Source: Bradyrhizobium sp. CSA112
GTDB taxonomy: Bacteria > Pseudomonadota > Alphaproteobacteria > Rhizobiales > Xanthobacteraceae
Assembly: GCF_029051645.1 (NCBI RefSeq)
Contig: NZ_JAACFS010000009.1
Location: forward strand, 1-64,000
Length of the DNA: 64,000 nucleotides
Direction: 5' to 3'
Positions 23,198 through 32,181 of this stretch are shown here, one piece after another. The notes under the pieces were generated by a model that ran no database searches, had not been told where the DNA came from, and worked only from the letters and a program-made list of their open reading frames with translations. The position numbers were made by a program, and so were the translations under genes. Position 1 is the stretch's first letter, and each line of letters begins with the position of its first letter.

Positions 23198-24450
23198 TTG
23201 GACCTTGCCAGGACCAGATCGGCGGCGCGGTCGCCCGACCGTATCGATCCTTCGATGGTTGCCGGCAACCCCGTATCAGTCCAGTCACCGGCGAGAAACA
23301 GGTTTTTGAACGATGTCACCGCTCCCGGCCGCAGCGCGTTCTGCTCCGGCGTGGCCTCGAACGTCGCACGGCGCTCGCGCACGATCTGCCAGGGCGGCAA
23401 TGGCGGTTCGCCCGGCAGGCTGGCTGCCTTGCAGACATCCCGCCAGATCGCCAGCGCGAGTTCTTCGCGCGGCATATCGACGAGCCGGTCGCCATTGCTG
23501 ATGGTGACCGACAGCCGCTGCGGAAACGCGAACAGCCATTCCACGAGGCCGCCGACGACGCCGAGGATTGGGGGTGCATCCTTCGGCGGATCGAAGCGGA
23601 AATGCGCGTTGACGATGGCGCGGAATTTTGACGGCGTCTTCAGGCCCGGCAACAGCGCCGCCGCAGGGCGCGGCGGCACCGCAAGCACCACGGCGTCGTC
23701 GGAGCCGAGCGCAATCGCGTCGCTGCCGAATTTCAATTCGCCGACCGCGTTGCCTGCGATCGCGAATTCGCGCAGCTCGTGGCCGAACTGGATCGAAGCG
23801 CCCTTGTCCTGCAACAGCTTGATCGCCGGCTCGACCAGCACCGCGCTCAGGCCGTCGCGCGCGATCAGCGGCCGGCAGGCCTGCCCGCCCGCCAGCAGCG
23901 TTTCCCGCACGATCGCGCCGGCAAGGCCCGCCGAACCCTCGGGGGGATCGACGTTGAGCGCGGCCAACAGCAGCGGCTGCACCAGCCGATCGTACAGCGT
24001 ACCTTTGCAGGGGATCGTGTCGCCGACAAGTTTGCCGGTGCCTGCCCAGGCCAGAGGCATCAAGGCGAGATAATCGAGCAGCTTCGTATCGGGGACGCGG
24101 CGCGCTTCGTCGAACACCCATAGCGGCAATTTGCCGTCGCCAAGGTCGAGTTGCCAGCGCTGGCCGGTCACGATGTCGACGAAGGGAAACTGCGCAAGCT
24201 TCGGCCCGACCAGCCCGGCCTCGGTGCCGATCGATTTGGCGTAGGCCAGCGCATGACGGTTGCCGGACAACAAGAGATGGTTGCCGTTGTCGATGGTGAG
24301 ATTGGTGGCCGCGTCGAAATAGGACCGGCAACGGCCGCCGGCCTGCTGCGTGGCCTCGTGGACATGCACCCGGTAATTGGCGTTGGCGAGCCGGACGCCG
24401 GCCGAGAGGCCGGAAATGCCGGCGCCGATGATATGAACGTTTTTCTGCAT
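23191..24450 (-). CDS. hpnE: HpnE, hydroxysqualene dehydroxylase (FAD-dependent)
   Basis: The 419-residue flavoprotein of the phytoene desaturase/amine oxidase fold opens with MQKNVHIIGAGISGLSAG, giving the FAD-binding GAGISG at 9-14, and closes with a LFLAGDWTDTGLPATIEGS-type FAD end segment. HpnE reduces hydroxysqualene to squalene, the last step of the HpnCDE route from farnesyl diphosphate. The ATG shares one base with the TGA of hpnD (TGATG), so the start is well fixed. Its last codons and stop lie in a dispersed repeat. Confidence 0.9.
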   Translation of the reverse strand: MQKNVHIIGAGISGLSAGVRLANANYRVHVHEATQQAGGRCRSYFDAATNLTIDNGNHLLLSGNRHALAYAKSIGTEAGLVGPKLAQFPFVDIVTGQRWQLDLGDGKLPLWVFDEARRVPDTKLLDYLALMPLAWAGTGKLVGDTIPCKGTLYDRLVQPLLLAALNVDPPEGSAGLAGAIVRETLLAGGQACRPLIARDGLSAVLVEPAIKLLQDKGASIQFGHELREFAIAGNAVGELKFGSDAIALGSDDAVVLAVPPRPAAALLPGLKTPSKFRAIVNAHFRFDPPKDAPPILGVVGGLVEWLFAFPQRLSVTISNGDRLVDMPREELALAIWRDVCKAASLPGEPPLPPWQIVRERRATFEATPEQNALRPGAVTSFKNLFLAGDWTDTGLPATIEGSIRSGDRAADLVLARSKA

Positions 24451-25289
24451 CAAATGATCGCGTAACGGAGAAGGATGGCGATCTTTGCCATCTTGTGGAC
24501 GCGAACCGGCTGGCGCGGGGCGGCAAAGCCCCGGGCCAGCAACAGGTCCAGGATCGCGCGGTAATATTTCGACATGATCCGCGGCGCGCGCACTACGCGC
24601 CGCGAATTGCGTTTCATGATCTCGTCGGCCTTCTCGAAATGTTTCTTGGCCCGCTCGGCGAGCGGCAGGCACACTTTGGGCAGCGCGCGGTCGGCGATCA
24701 CCCGATTGGGATCGTCGGTGGTGATGCCGGCAAGCAGCAAGCTCTCACGCGGCAGATACAGACGGCCGAGGCCCGCGTCTTCGTCGATGTCGCGCAGGAT
24801 GTTGGTCAATTGCAGCGCGCGCCCGAGGTGATGGGCGAGTTGGATCCCGTCATCCTCGGGCAGGCCGAACACCCGCACCGACAGACGGCCGACGGCGCTG
24901 GCGACGCGGTCGCAATAGAGATCGAGCGTGGCAAGATCCGGCGCGCGGATGTCCTGCGGCACGTCCATCTCCATGCCGTCGACGACGGCCAGGAAATCCT
25001 CGCGCTTGAGGCCGAAGCGGCGCACCGAGGCGGCATAATCCCGCAAACGCGGCGGTGGATTGCCCTGATACAGCGCGTCGATATCGTCGCGCCATTGCTG
25101 CAGCGCCGCCAGCCGCTCGGGCCGCGGCCCGTCGGAATCGGCGATGTCGTCGACCTGACGGCAAAAGCTGTAGATCTGGAACATCGCCTGGCGCTGTTCG
25201 CGCGGCAGGATGCGCATGGCCGCGTAGAACGAACTGCCGGACGCGGTGGTGCCGTAATCTGCGTTGGCCGCCGCCGTCTGCAACGTCAT
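24450..25289 (-). CDS. hpnD: HpnD, presqualene diphosphate synthase
   Basis: The 279-residue trans-isoprenyl diphosphate synthase has the first aspartate-rich motif VDDIAD (46-51) and the second NILRDIDED (163-171), which bind magnesium-diphosphate, plus RLYLPRE just after. HpnD condenses two farnesyl diphosphates to presqualene diphosphate. The start overlaps the stop of hpnC by four bases and its stop overlaps hpnE by one, so hpnCDE form one tightly coupled unit. Confidence 0.93.
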   Translation of the reverse strand: MTLQTAAANADYGTTASGSSFYAAMRILPREQRQAMFQIYSFCRQVDDIADSDGPRPERLAALQQWRDDIDALYQGNPPPRLRDYAASVRRFGLKREDFLAVVDGMEMDVPQDIRAPDLATLDLYCDRVASAVGRLSVRVFGLPEDDGIQLAHHLGRALQLTNILRDIDEDAGLGRLYLPRESLLLAGITTDDPNRVIADRALPKVCLPLAERAKKHFEKADEIMKRNSRRVVRAPRIMSKYYRAILDLLLARGFAAPRQPVRVHKMAKIAILLRYAII

Positions 25290-26164
25290 GCGCCGGCCGC
25301 CGGGTTGGTCTGGGGACGGCGTCCCGCGGCACGCCTGATCATTTCGCCGGCGATGCCGCCGATGCTCTGCGCGAGCAATTCGGGCTTGCTCAGGTGTACG
25401 CGCTCGCTCAGGGGATCGCGCACCTTCAGCATGCCGACGATCTTGTCGGCAAAGGCCTGGATCACGGCAACCTCGAGCCCGAGCCGGAAATCCCTCACCT
25501 CGGCGCTGAGCGACTTGCTTTCATTGAGCAGGGTTTCGGTCCGCACTGCGAGCGCCTGCAGGCATTGCAACAGCGCCGGCTGTGACTTCGCCTCGCCCAG
25601 CATCTCGACGGTGGCGCCGCTCGCGGCCAGCGCATCGCGCGGCAGGTAGACGCGGTTGAGATTTTTGTAGTCCTTGGCGCAATCCTGCAAATGATTGTTG
25701 ATCTGCAAGCCGGCGCACAGCGCGTCCGAAGCCGCCCAGGTCGAGGTGCTCTCGCCGTGGACGTCGAGCATGAAGCGTCCGACCGGCATAGCCGAATAGC
25801 GGCAATAATGAATGACGTCATCCCAGTTCTCGTAGCGCAGCTTGGTGACGTCCATCCGGAACGCGACCAGCACATCGAGGGCGTGGCGTGGTGCCATGGC
25901 GCGCTCGGCAAGAGCGCGGCGCAGGCTGACCGCTTCCTTTTGCGTGTCGCCCTTGCCCAGCAACTCCGCCTCGAGCAGGTCGAGATAGCGAAGCTTTTCG
26001 TCGGCGCCGAGTGTTGCGTGATCGGCAATGTCGTCGGCGGTCCTGACGAAATTGTAAAAGCTCAGGATCAGCGCCCGGTGACGCGGATGAATGATCCACG
26101 ACGCGACCGGAAAATTCTCGTCGCGGTGGGTCTTTCCGGATCGCAGGTCGCTCGCGGTGGTCAT
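25286..26164 (-). CDS. hpnC: HpnC, hydroxysqualene synthase
   Basis: The 292-residue isoprenoid synthase has ADDIAD (43-48) and a modified second motif NNHLQDCAKDY (156-166), as expected for HpnC, which turns presqualene diphosphate into hydroxysqualene. HRDENFPVASW (13-23) is a family hallmark. I used ATG 26164, giving MTTASDLRSGK, since that fits the usual N-terminus; ATG 26200 in the same frame is an alternative, and neither has a good ribosome site. It is the first gene of hpnCDE. The 290 bp upstream should hold the operon promoter, but no EcfG motif is visible there. Confidence 0.91.
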   Translation of the reverse strand: MTTASDLRSGKTHRDENFPVASWIIHPRHRALILSFYNFVRTADDIADHATLGADEKLRYLDLLEAELLGKGDTQKEAVSLRRALAERAMAPRHALDVLVAFRMDVTKLRYENWDDVIHYCRYSAMPVGRFMLDVHGESTSTWAASDALCAGLQINNHLQDCAKDYKNLNRVYLPRDALAASGATVEMLGEAKSQPALLQCLQALAVRTETLLNESKSLSAEVRDFRLGLEVAVIQAFADKIVGMLKVRDPLSERVHLSKPELLAQSIGGIAGEMIRRAAGRRPQTNPAAGA

Positions 26165-26455
26165 CAAGAACTGACTACATTCATCGGGATTTGGCGGCAT
26201 GCGCGGATATAGTTGGTCGCATGCGTGAAGTCGCGAGCCCCATATAGGGCGTTTTGACGCTCGACACAACTCTCGACAGCGCCGTTAACCGATTGAAGTT
26301 ACTCGAAATCTTCACACATGCGGTGAGCATGTTATCGCGCAATCTGCGCGATCAATGTGACGGAAAGCACTGACGTCGATCGCAAGCAACTCGCCGACGG
26401 CCGCTCAAAGCCAGGTCAGACGATGGACACCCGGCGCCGCGCTTTTTCAGCGAAC

Positions 26456-26713
26456 TTACTGGTAGACCCTGGCGCGCTTCTTTCGCGGCGCCGGACCTGC
26501 GTAATACGGGTTGACGACGCATTGTGCGGAGCGGCCCGAGGCTGACATGTTGCACTGTGCCAGCGAGGTGTAGCCGCATTCGAAGTAATAGTCGTTCCAG
26601 CCTGTATAAACCTGCAGGCAGACCGGATATTTCGGATCATAGGTCTGCGCGTGAGCCGACGGCGCGGCTGAAGCCGTCACTACGATCAAAATCGCCAAAG
26701 CCAGAATGCGCAT
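26456..26713 (-). CDS. Small secreted DUF3551 protein
   Basis: The 85-residue product has a signal peptide (MRILALAILIVVTASAAPSAHAQ, about 1-23, cleaved after AHA) and a mature part with four cysteines arranged as in DUF3551: PVCLQVY, YFECGYTS, QCNMSASG and AQCVVNPYY. The Cys pairs suggest two disulfides in the periplasm. Such proteins are numerous in Bradyrhizobium and have no known function. GGGAGAG lies 5 bases before the ATG at 26713. A basic, Pro-rich tail ends the protein. Confidence 0.8.
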   Translation of the reverse strand: MRILALAILIVVTASAAPSAHAQTYDPKYPVCLQVYTGWNDYYFECGYTSLAQCNMSASGRSAQCVVNPYYAGPAPRKKRARVYQ

Positions 26714-27078
26714 CAGAGCTCTCCCTCGCGTGGGACTACAAACGTGGCCCAACAACACTAACCCCACGTTGACGCCGGTAGTTCCTGAACACAAGCCGCT
26801 CATGCAAGGCAGGGAGCGCGCGGCGTATCCACGCCGCTCCGGCCAAGCTCGAGACCGCTAAGGCTCAGCGGTGTACCGCGCACAGCAACGGACGCGGCGG
26901 CACGAGGAGCGCTAGCATCAGCGCGGGCTTGGCAAACGCGCAGCCGTTTTTGCTCCCCTTGCAGGGCCTTGCAGGGGACGCCGCCAAAACCAATGCGATG
27001 AGATTTAGCGCACCCGTCGCAGCCGCGACCGAGCCGGAAACGGGTCCGGCGCGATAACTAGCGGGTGAAAGCCGCGGC
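26714..27078. other. Intergenic stretch, no supported gene
   Basis: The 365 bp between two small secreted-protein genes contain only frames without start signals or family matches. A minus-strand frame near 26870-27060 encodes a hydrophobic, Ala-rich stretch that could be a decayed membrane peptide, but nothing confirms it. Confidence 0.35.
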
Positions 27079-27321
27079 TTACTGACCGTTGTTCTTGAGA
27101 ACCTGGTTGCAGGCCGCGCTGATCTTGGGCCGATGTTCCTTGAGGCACGCCAGGATCGTGAGATCGCCCTGGTCGATGACCGGGCGGCAGAACTTCTGCA
27201 CATCGCGGGTACAGGCCTTCTGCTCCTCCTCCGTTCCGCTGCGCTGCGCTTGCTGGGCGAAGGCGACATTCGACGAGACCGACATCGACAACAAGGTGAG
27301 GGCCAGGAGAGATTTACGCAT
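27079..27321 (-). CDS. Small secreted Cys-rich protein (Cys_rich_FGFR/GLG1-repeat-like)
   Basis: The 80-residue protein has a signal peptide (about 1-22, ending AFAQ) and one module with KACTRDVQKFCRPV, ILACLKEHRPKIS and ACNQVL, resembling the cysteine-rich Golgi-apparatus-protein-1 repeat found in many proteobacterial secreted proteins. Four cysteines are positioned for two disulfides. Function is unknown. Its ATG overlaps the end of a short upstream frame on the same strand. It is divergent from the next secreted protein, with about 430 bp between them. Confidence 0.72.
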   Translation of the reverse strand: MRKSLLALTLLSMSVSSNVAFAQQAQRSGTEEEQKACTRDVQKFCRPVIDQGDLTILACLKEHRPKISAACNQVLKNNGQ

Positions 27322-27748
27322 CGTATTCCTTCATTTCGGCAGCATGAAATCCCGTTCCCGATTTGCGTTTCGGCATCGCCGGGGTGGATTTTGTTTGGAT
27401 GGCAGGTGCCGCGTAACGCAGCGACGTGCACAGGACAAGCATGGCAAATACGGCTAAATTTACGGCGATCTCAGCGCGGTAAATAACCGGCTGATATCTA
27501 ACGTGTATTTCTGCCACACTTTCTTGGAAATTGGTTCTTGCAGACGGTCTAGCGCGAAGCTAGATGCTGCGCCGACGGAGCTAATGTGAATGTTTGATTC
27601 CACTCGGCCGCCTGTGGCCTTTTTCCTGCCGCTACCGCCGGAAACAGCACGCCGTCATTTGAACCTAAGATACTGCAGGAACACTAAATCTTCGATGCGG
27701 CGAGACGTATCTTTGCAAAGAACGTCTATTTTGAGGGGAAAACTCACG
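27322..27748. other. Intergenic region between divergent secreted-protein genes
   Basis: It must hold promoters for both neighbours. A minus-strand frame at 27314-27517 (GTG start, 67 codons, one possible membrane helix NLAVFAMLVLC) touches the start of the Cys-rich gene but has no family match. No clear -35/-10 pair was identified. Confidence 0.3.
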
Positions 27749-28252
27749 ATGAAACTGTTTGGTTCCAGCTTGCTCGGTCAGGCTCTCGCAGCGGCCGGCG
27801 TCGGCGCCGCGCTTATGTTGTCGGTCACTGCAAGCCATGCCCAGGCGGGAGGCCCTTTTGCCGGTTTTGACGGAAACTGGAGCGGCTCGGGCACGGTCGC
27901 GCTCTCCAACGGCACCACCGAGAACATCCGCTGCAAAGCCGACTACAAGGTCAACGCCAACGGGCTCGGCCTGAAGCAAAACCTGCACTGCGCCAGCGAC
28001 AGCTACAAGTTCGACCTGTCGAGCGACGTCACCAGCCAGGGTGGCCGCATCTCCGGCAACTGGAGCGAAAAGAGCCGGAATATCTTCGGCAATCTGCAGG
28101 GCACCGCCGGCGGCGGCCAGATCGAGGTGTTCGTCGAAGCGTCGGGATTTGCGGCCAACCTGAATCTGCGTACCACCGGCAACAAGCAGAGTGTGCAGAT
28201 CGACTCCAAGGGCGAGATCCGCGGCGTCAAGATCACGATGTCGAGGACCTGA
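27749..28252 (+). CDS. Secreted protein of unknown function
   Basis: The 167-residue product has a signal peptide (about 1-29, ending ASHAQA) and a mature domain that begins FAGFDGNWSGSGTVALSNG, with the rest rich in alternating polar and hydrophobic residues typical of a beta-barrel or lipocalin-like sheet. Two cysteines (IRCKAD, LHCASD) may form a disulfide. Such GNWSGSG proteins are common in Bradyrhizobium and remain unassigned. GAGGGG before ATG 27749 supports this start over one 53 codons upstream. A good terminator follows. Confidence 0.72.
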   Translation: MKLFGSSLLGQALAAAGVGAALMLSVTASHAQAGGPFAGFDGNWSGSGTVALSNGTTENIRCKADYKVNANGLGLKQNLHCASDSYKFDLSSDVTSQGGRISGNWSEKSRNIFGNLQGTAGGGQIEVFVEASGFAANLNLRTTGNKQSVQIDSKGEIRGVKITMSRT

Positions 28253-28275
28253 CGCTGCCCTTCGAAACAGCATGA

Positions 28276-28306
28276 AACGGCAGCGCCCGGCGCTGCCGTT
28301 TTCATT
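28276..28306 (+). terminator. Rho-independent terminator
   Basis: AACGGCAGCGC (28276-28286) and GCGCTGCCGTT (28290-28300) form an 11-bp perfect stem with a 3-base loop, followed by TTCATTT. It ends the upstream secreted-protein gene and may also serve the convergent gene. Confidence 0.85.
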
Positions 28307-28323
28307 TGGCGACCTAAGCTGGA

Positions 28324-29382
28324 TCAGCCGAATTTCCAGCCCCAATGCGCGTCGCCGCGGTCGCGGCGTTCCGTTACCTCGATGCGCATGAAGCGATCAT
28401 GCGCGAGCGCTGCCCCCACCCATAATTCGTTCCAGGCGTCGAACGCCGCGGGCGACAATGCTTCACGTTCCGCCATCAGGCGCCACGAACTCTGACGTAC
28501 CGTCGCGCCTGAACCTTCTATCTGCAGCTCCGCATCATCATCCTGCCCCCTCGCCAGCCGTGCGAAGGCTTTGGCGAAACCCGCCGCTCCCGCTTCGACG
28601 CCACCCAACAGCGCAGCGACTTCGTCGAAGGTGTGCATCCCGACGAGCCGCGCCGCAGCGCCGGCGAGATGGCCGCCCTCTTCCGGGCCGAACACCCTGA
28701 TCGTTTCCGGCACGATCGAGGTGACGTACTCCATCGCATAATTGCGCAGCACCTTCTGCAGCCGCTCCTCCGGCCATGTCGTCGCCGGCAGCCGCGGCGC
28801 GAGATCGGCCCGGAACGGCGGACAGCGCTCGCCGGGCGAAAACTGCAGCCGCTCCTCGGGCGCGAGGTCGCGATCCCACTCCTTGTAGTACCCCTCCAGC
28901 CCCGGCTGGCCGTCGACAGTCTGCCCCGTGCAGACGAAGCCGAGCCGGGGATTGCCGAGCACCACGCCGTTGTTGGCGTGCCATCCGCGCAGCATCGCCC
29001 GCGATACTTCGGAGGGGATTCCGCAAATGGCGGTGCCGGACCAGATCCAGCGTGGCGGCGGATAACGCACCCAGGCCTTGCTGTCGCTCTCGTAGACGTA
29101 CTCGACCTTCACGCCGCCGACCTGATTCGAGAGATAGTGATACTGGGCACACGCGACCGCATGCGGAAGCCGGTCGAGGCCGAGCTTCTTCAATCCGGGA
29201 AGAAAGCGCGCCAGTTGCTGCCGCCGGAAGGTGCGGAACACCACCTCGGCCGCGCGCGGCGCGCCAGCCCGTGAGGCCAGCATCAGGATCAGGCCAGTAA
29301 GGTAGGAATGATAGATGTGTTCGACCGCGCGATAGGCGGCAGCATCCGCCGCAGGGCGAGCAGCTAATCCCGCAGACGTCAT
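28324..29382 (-). CDS. Conserved protein of unknown function next to an RND exporter
   Basis: The 352-residue protein has no signal peptide or membrane helix I can defend. Distinct segments are HYLSNQVGGVKVEYVYESD (about 102-120), a Trp/Pro-rich WVRYPPPRWIWSG (about 123-135), and PGERCPPFRADLAPRLP (about 199-215). The middle region recalls L-2-amino-thiazoline-4-carboxylate hydrolase-like proteins, but only weakly. It starts 59 bp after the stop of the RND exporter gene on the same strand, so the two are probably cotranscribed and may work on one substrate. Function unknown. Confidence 0.65.
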   Translation of the reverse strand: MTSAGLAARPAADAAAYRAVEHIYHSYLTGLILMLASRAGAPRAAEVVFRTFRRQQLARFLPGLKKLGLDRLPHAVACAQYHYLSNQVGGVKVEYVYESDSKAWVRYPPPRWIWSGTAICGIPSEVSRAMLRGWHANNGVVLGNPRLGFVCTGQTVDGQPGLEGYYKEWDRDLAPEERLQFSPGERCPPFRADLAPRLPATTWPEERLQKVLRNYAMEYVTSIVPETIRVFGPEEGGHLAGAAARLVGMHTFDEVAALLGGVEAGAAGFAKAFARLARGQDDDAELQIEGSGATVRQSSWRLMAEREALSPAAFDAWNELWVGAALAHDRFMRIEVTERRDRGDAHWGWKFG

Positions 29383-29441
29383 TCCTCAGCCTCTCTTCGA
29401 CAAGCCGTTGGCCAGCAGCCCTCGTTTTTCAATAGCGCTTG

Positions 29442-31817
29442 TTATTCCGCCGGCTTGGCGTGGCTGACGCCGCGAATCTTTTCCGACAGATTGATCAGGA
29501 ACATCGAGGTCGGACGCAGGATGAAGAGATCCGCGACCAGGGCCGCAATCATCGAGAACGCGCTGAGCCAGCCGAACAGCCGCAACGACGGCAGGTCGGA
29601 GAACACGGTGACGACGAGGCCGCAGGCCAGCACCACCGTGGTCAGAATCAGCGCCGGACCGACCAGCACGGTGGCGCGCTCGACCGCCAGCGCCGAGCCG
29701 ACGCCGGGCTTGCTCTCCAGCCGCAGCCGGTTGAGGAAGTGGATGGTGGCGCTTAGCCCCAGGCCGAACGACACCGTCAGCGCGACCACGCTGGCGAATT
29801 GCAGCCCCTCGCCCATTATCCACAGCACCGTACCGGACGCCACCACCGGGAAAATGCCGGGCAGGATGCAGGAGAACATCACCACGACCGATCGGAATGC
29901 GAGGCCGATGAAGATCGCAACTATGAGGAACTCGATCGTCAGACCGTGATTGAGTTTCTCGATCATGTTGGCGCTGTTGCGCGCGGCGATCGCCGACAGG
30001 CCGGTGACGGCGATTTCGAAGCCTGGATGCTCTGATCGCACCTTGTCGAGCGCCTTGTCGAGCTTGTCGACCACGGGAAGGATCTCGCTGGAATCCAGAT
30101 CGGGAACGCGGCCCGACACCACCACCGCATCCTGATCGGCCGAGATGAAGCGGCGGACCAGATGCTCCGGAATCACGCTGACATATTCCTTCAGCGTCGC
30201 GACATCGGTTGCGCCGGCTTTGTCGGCGAGCCAGCGGCGCAGCGTCTCCAGCGACCAAACATTGCCGACGCCTGCCGATTTCTCGACCATCGCGTGAACG
30301 TCGGCGATCGTCTTCAACGTATCCGGCGCGTAGAGCGACGCACCCTTGGGGAATTCGATCAGCACGTCGATCGGATTGGCGCCGGTAAGCTTGGCGTCCA
30401 GCCGGCCCGAAGCCGCCACCGCCTGCCGCTTGTCCGGCACCTGATCGGCGAGGCGATAGCGCGGCTCCAGCGTGGCGTAGATGAAGCCGAGGCCGGCGAC
30501 GAGCAGCAACGCGAGCAGGCTGAACAGCCCGGGGCGGCCGACCATGCGCACCGCGATCCAGTAACAGAAATTGCGCAGCGCCTGCACCCCGGCGTCCGCG
30601 CTCTGGAATTTGACCGCGAAAATCTTCTCGTTGCGGACAAACAGCACGCCGAACACCGGCACCAGCGACAGCACGGCCACCAGCGCGATGATGGTGGCGG
30701 CAAGTCCGGCCTCGCCGAACTTTCGGATCAGTTCGGAATCGGAGAATTGCAGGGCGATGAAGGATATGCCGGCGGTGCCGTGGGTCAGCACGCAGGCCGG
30801 CCCCACCACCAGCACGGCATTGGTGAACGCGGTTAATTTGTCCTGGCCCGCGATCAGGCGGTCGCGCGCCGCGAACGTTAACTGCATCGAGTCCGAGAAG
30901 CTGATCACCATGATGAGCGGCGTCATCACGTTCAGGAACATGTTGAGATTGAAGCCGGCCCAGCCGAGGCTGCCGAGCGCGAGCAGGATCGCGATGATCG
31001 GCGGGAAAGCCGCGACCACCATGAACGATACCTTGCGGAAGAAGATGATCGCGATGATGCAGCCGGCGAGAATGCCGAGGATGTTGTAGGTCAGCCCGTC
31101 GCGCTTGACCGCGTTGCGGATCTCGAGCTGCATGACGGGAACGCCGGAAAGCTGCGCATTGAGCCCGCTGCCGGCGAGATCCTCGGCCATGATCTTCCGC
31201 ATTTCGCCGACTACCGTGCCGAGTTCGTTGGAGGAAACGACCTTCGGCTCCAGCGACAGCACGATCAGCGCCAGCGTGCCGTCCTCCGATAGCAGCTTGC
31301 CGCGAATGATTTCGTTCGATTTGACGGTCTCGGCGAACTTGTCGTAGGCGGCGCCTTGCGGCAGTTCGGGCGGGAACAGCGCGGCCGGCAACTTGCCGGG
31401 CTCCGGCGCCTGACGCGCCGAGAATAGCGAGACCAGACCGCGCACGCCCTCGATCAGTTGCAGGTCGGTGACCATGTCGCGGATCTTTTCGAGGTTCTCG
31501 CGGGCCAGCAGCGTCTTGCCCTCTACCACGACCAGCACGTCGAATTCGGTCGCCGGGAAGCGCTTGGTCACAGCCTCATATTGCTTGTAGTCCTTGGAAT
31601 CGGAGCGGAACAACTGGCTCAGCGAGTCGTCGATCTTGATCCGCTCGATACCGAAGAGCGCAGCCACGATCAGCGCGACGAGAATGATCATGGACACGAT
31701 CGGCGCCTTGACCGCGATCAGGCCCATGCGCTCGAGCCCGAAGGCGATGCTCTTGCCCGGCGGCGGCTCCTCGATGGCTTCGACGTGGACGTGACTTTCG
31801 GAGTTCTTGTCGAGCAT
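29442..31817 (-). CDS. RND/MMPL-family exporter, HpnN-like paralogue
   Basis: The 791-residue inner-membrane protein has the HpnN/MMPL layout: helix 1 (about 30-55), a periplasmic domain (about 60-225), a helix group (about 230-390), a second periplasmic domain (about 430-610) and a final helix group (about 620-775). VISFSDSMQLTFA in the first helix group and TVSFGLGLSATIHFLNR in the second are the usual family motifs. It differs clearly from hpnN and probably exports a lipid or a related hydrophobic compound. ATG 31817 is used; a GTG six codons upstream is possible. No partner adaptor or outer-membrane gene is present. Confidence 0.85.
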   Translation of the reverse strand: MLDKNSESHVHVEAIEEPPPGKSIAFGLERMGLIAVKAPIVSMIILVALIVAALFGIERIKIDDSLSQLFRSDSKDYKQYEAVTKRFPATEFDVLVVVEGKTLLARENLEKIRDMVTDLQLIEGVRGLVSLFSARQAPEPGKLPAALFPPELPQGAAYDKFAETVKSNEIIRGKLLSEDGTLALIVLSLEPKVVSSNELGTVVGEMRKIMAEDLAGSGLNAQLSGVPVMQLEIRNAVKRDGLTYNILGILAGCIIAIIFFRKVSFMVVAAFPPIIAILLALGSLGWAGFNLNMFLNVMTPLIMVISFSDSMQLTFAARDRLIAGQDKLTAFTNAVLVVGPACVLTHGTAGISFIALQFSDSELIRKFGEAGLAATIIALVAVLSLVPVFGVLFVRNEKIFAVKFQSADAGVQALRNFCYWIAVRMVGRPGLFSLLALLLVAGLGFIYATLEPRYRLADQVPDKRQAVAASGRLDAKLTGANPIDVLIEFPKGASLYAPDTLKTIADVHAMVEKSAGVGNVWSLETLRRWLADKAGATDVATLKEYVSVIPEHLVRRFISADQDAVVVSGRVPDLDSSEILPVVDKLDKALDKVRSEHPGFEIAVTGLSAIAARNSANMIEKLNHGLTIEFLIVAIFIGLAFRSVVVMFSCILPGIFPVVASGTVLWIMGEGLQFASVVALTVSFGLGLSATIHFLNRLRLESKPGVGSALAVERATVLVGPALILTTVVLACGLVVTVFSDLPSLRLFGWLSAFSMIAALVADLFILRPTSMFLINLSEKIRGVSHAKPAE

Positions 31818-32181
31818 ACCCTGTCCAGTTCTCACGTCGGCCTGTATGTGCAGCTTGGTTTATTTATGCAGCTTGGCGGCGCGAATGCGGCTTTGACGGC
31901 CCTATTCGATCGGCGCTAGCCCTTGAAATCACGCGGTAAATTAACCGGCGCCGTTTTACAGGGCCGAACCCCATCCGGCAAGCATGCGCGGGACGGCAAA
32001 TCGGCAAGAAGATGACGAAAATGCGCGTTAAGTCTCTGATTTGCCACACCCGCCGGGCTCCCCTTGGGCCATTCCGGCTAATAACGCCAACGCCGCTCGC
32101 GATGGCGTGGCGCAACCGCGTCCGGTCAACTTTTCGGGAAGCGGCCCACGCGTGAAGATCGCGCCTGAAGTCACGCGGCGC
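31818..32181. other. Intergenic region before the RND exporter
   Basis: The 364 bp between the end of eutC and the start of the RND gene contain no frame with a family match. The first 120 bp are AT-richer and should hold the RND promoter. No EcfG, LexA or sigma-54 consensus was found. Confidence 0.35.

Noticed and set aside
27314..27517. 67-codon minus-strand frame just upstream of the Cys-rich secreted protein
   Set aside because: It starts at GTG without a ribosome site and has no family match; it may be a leader but I cannot support it as a gene.
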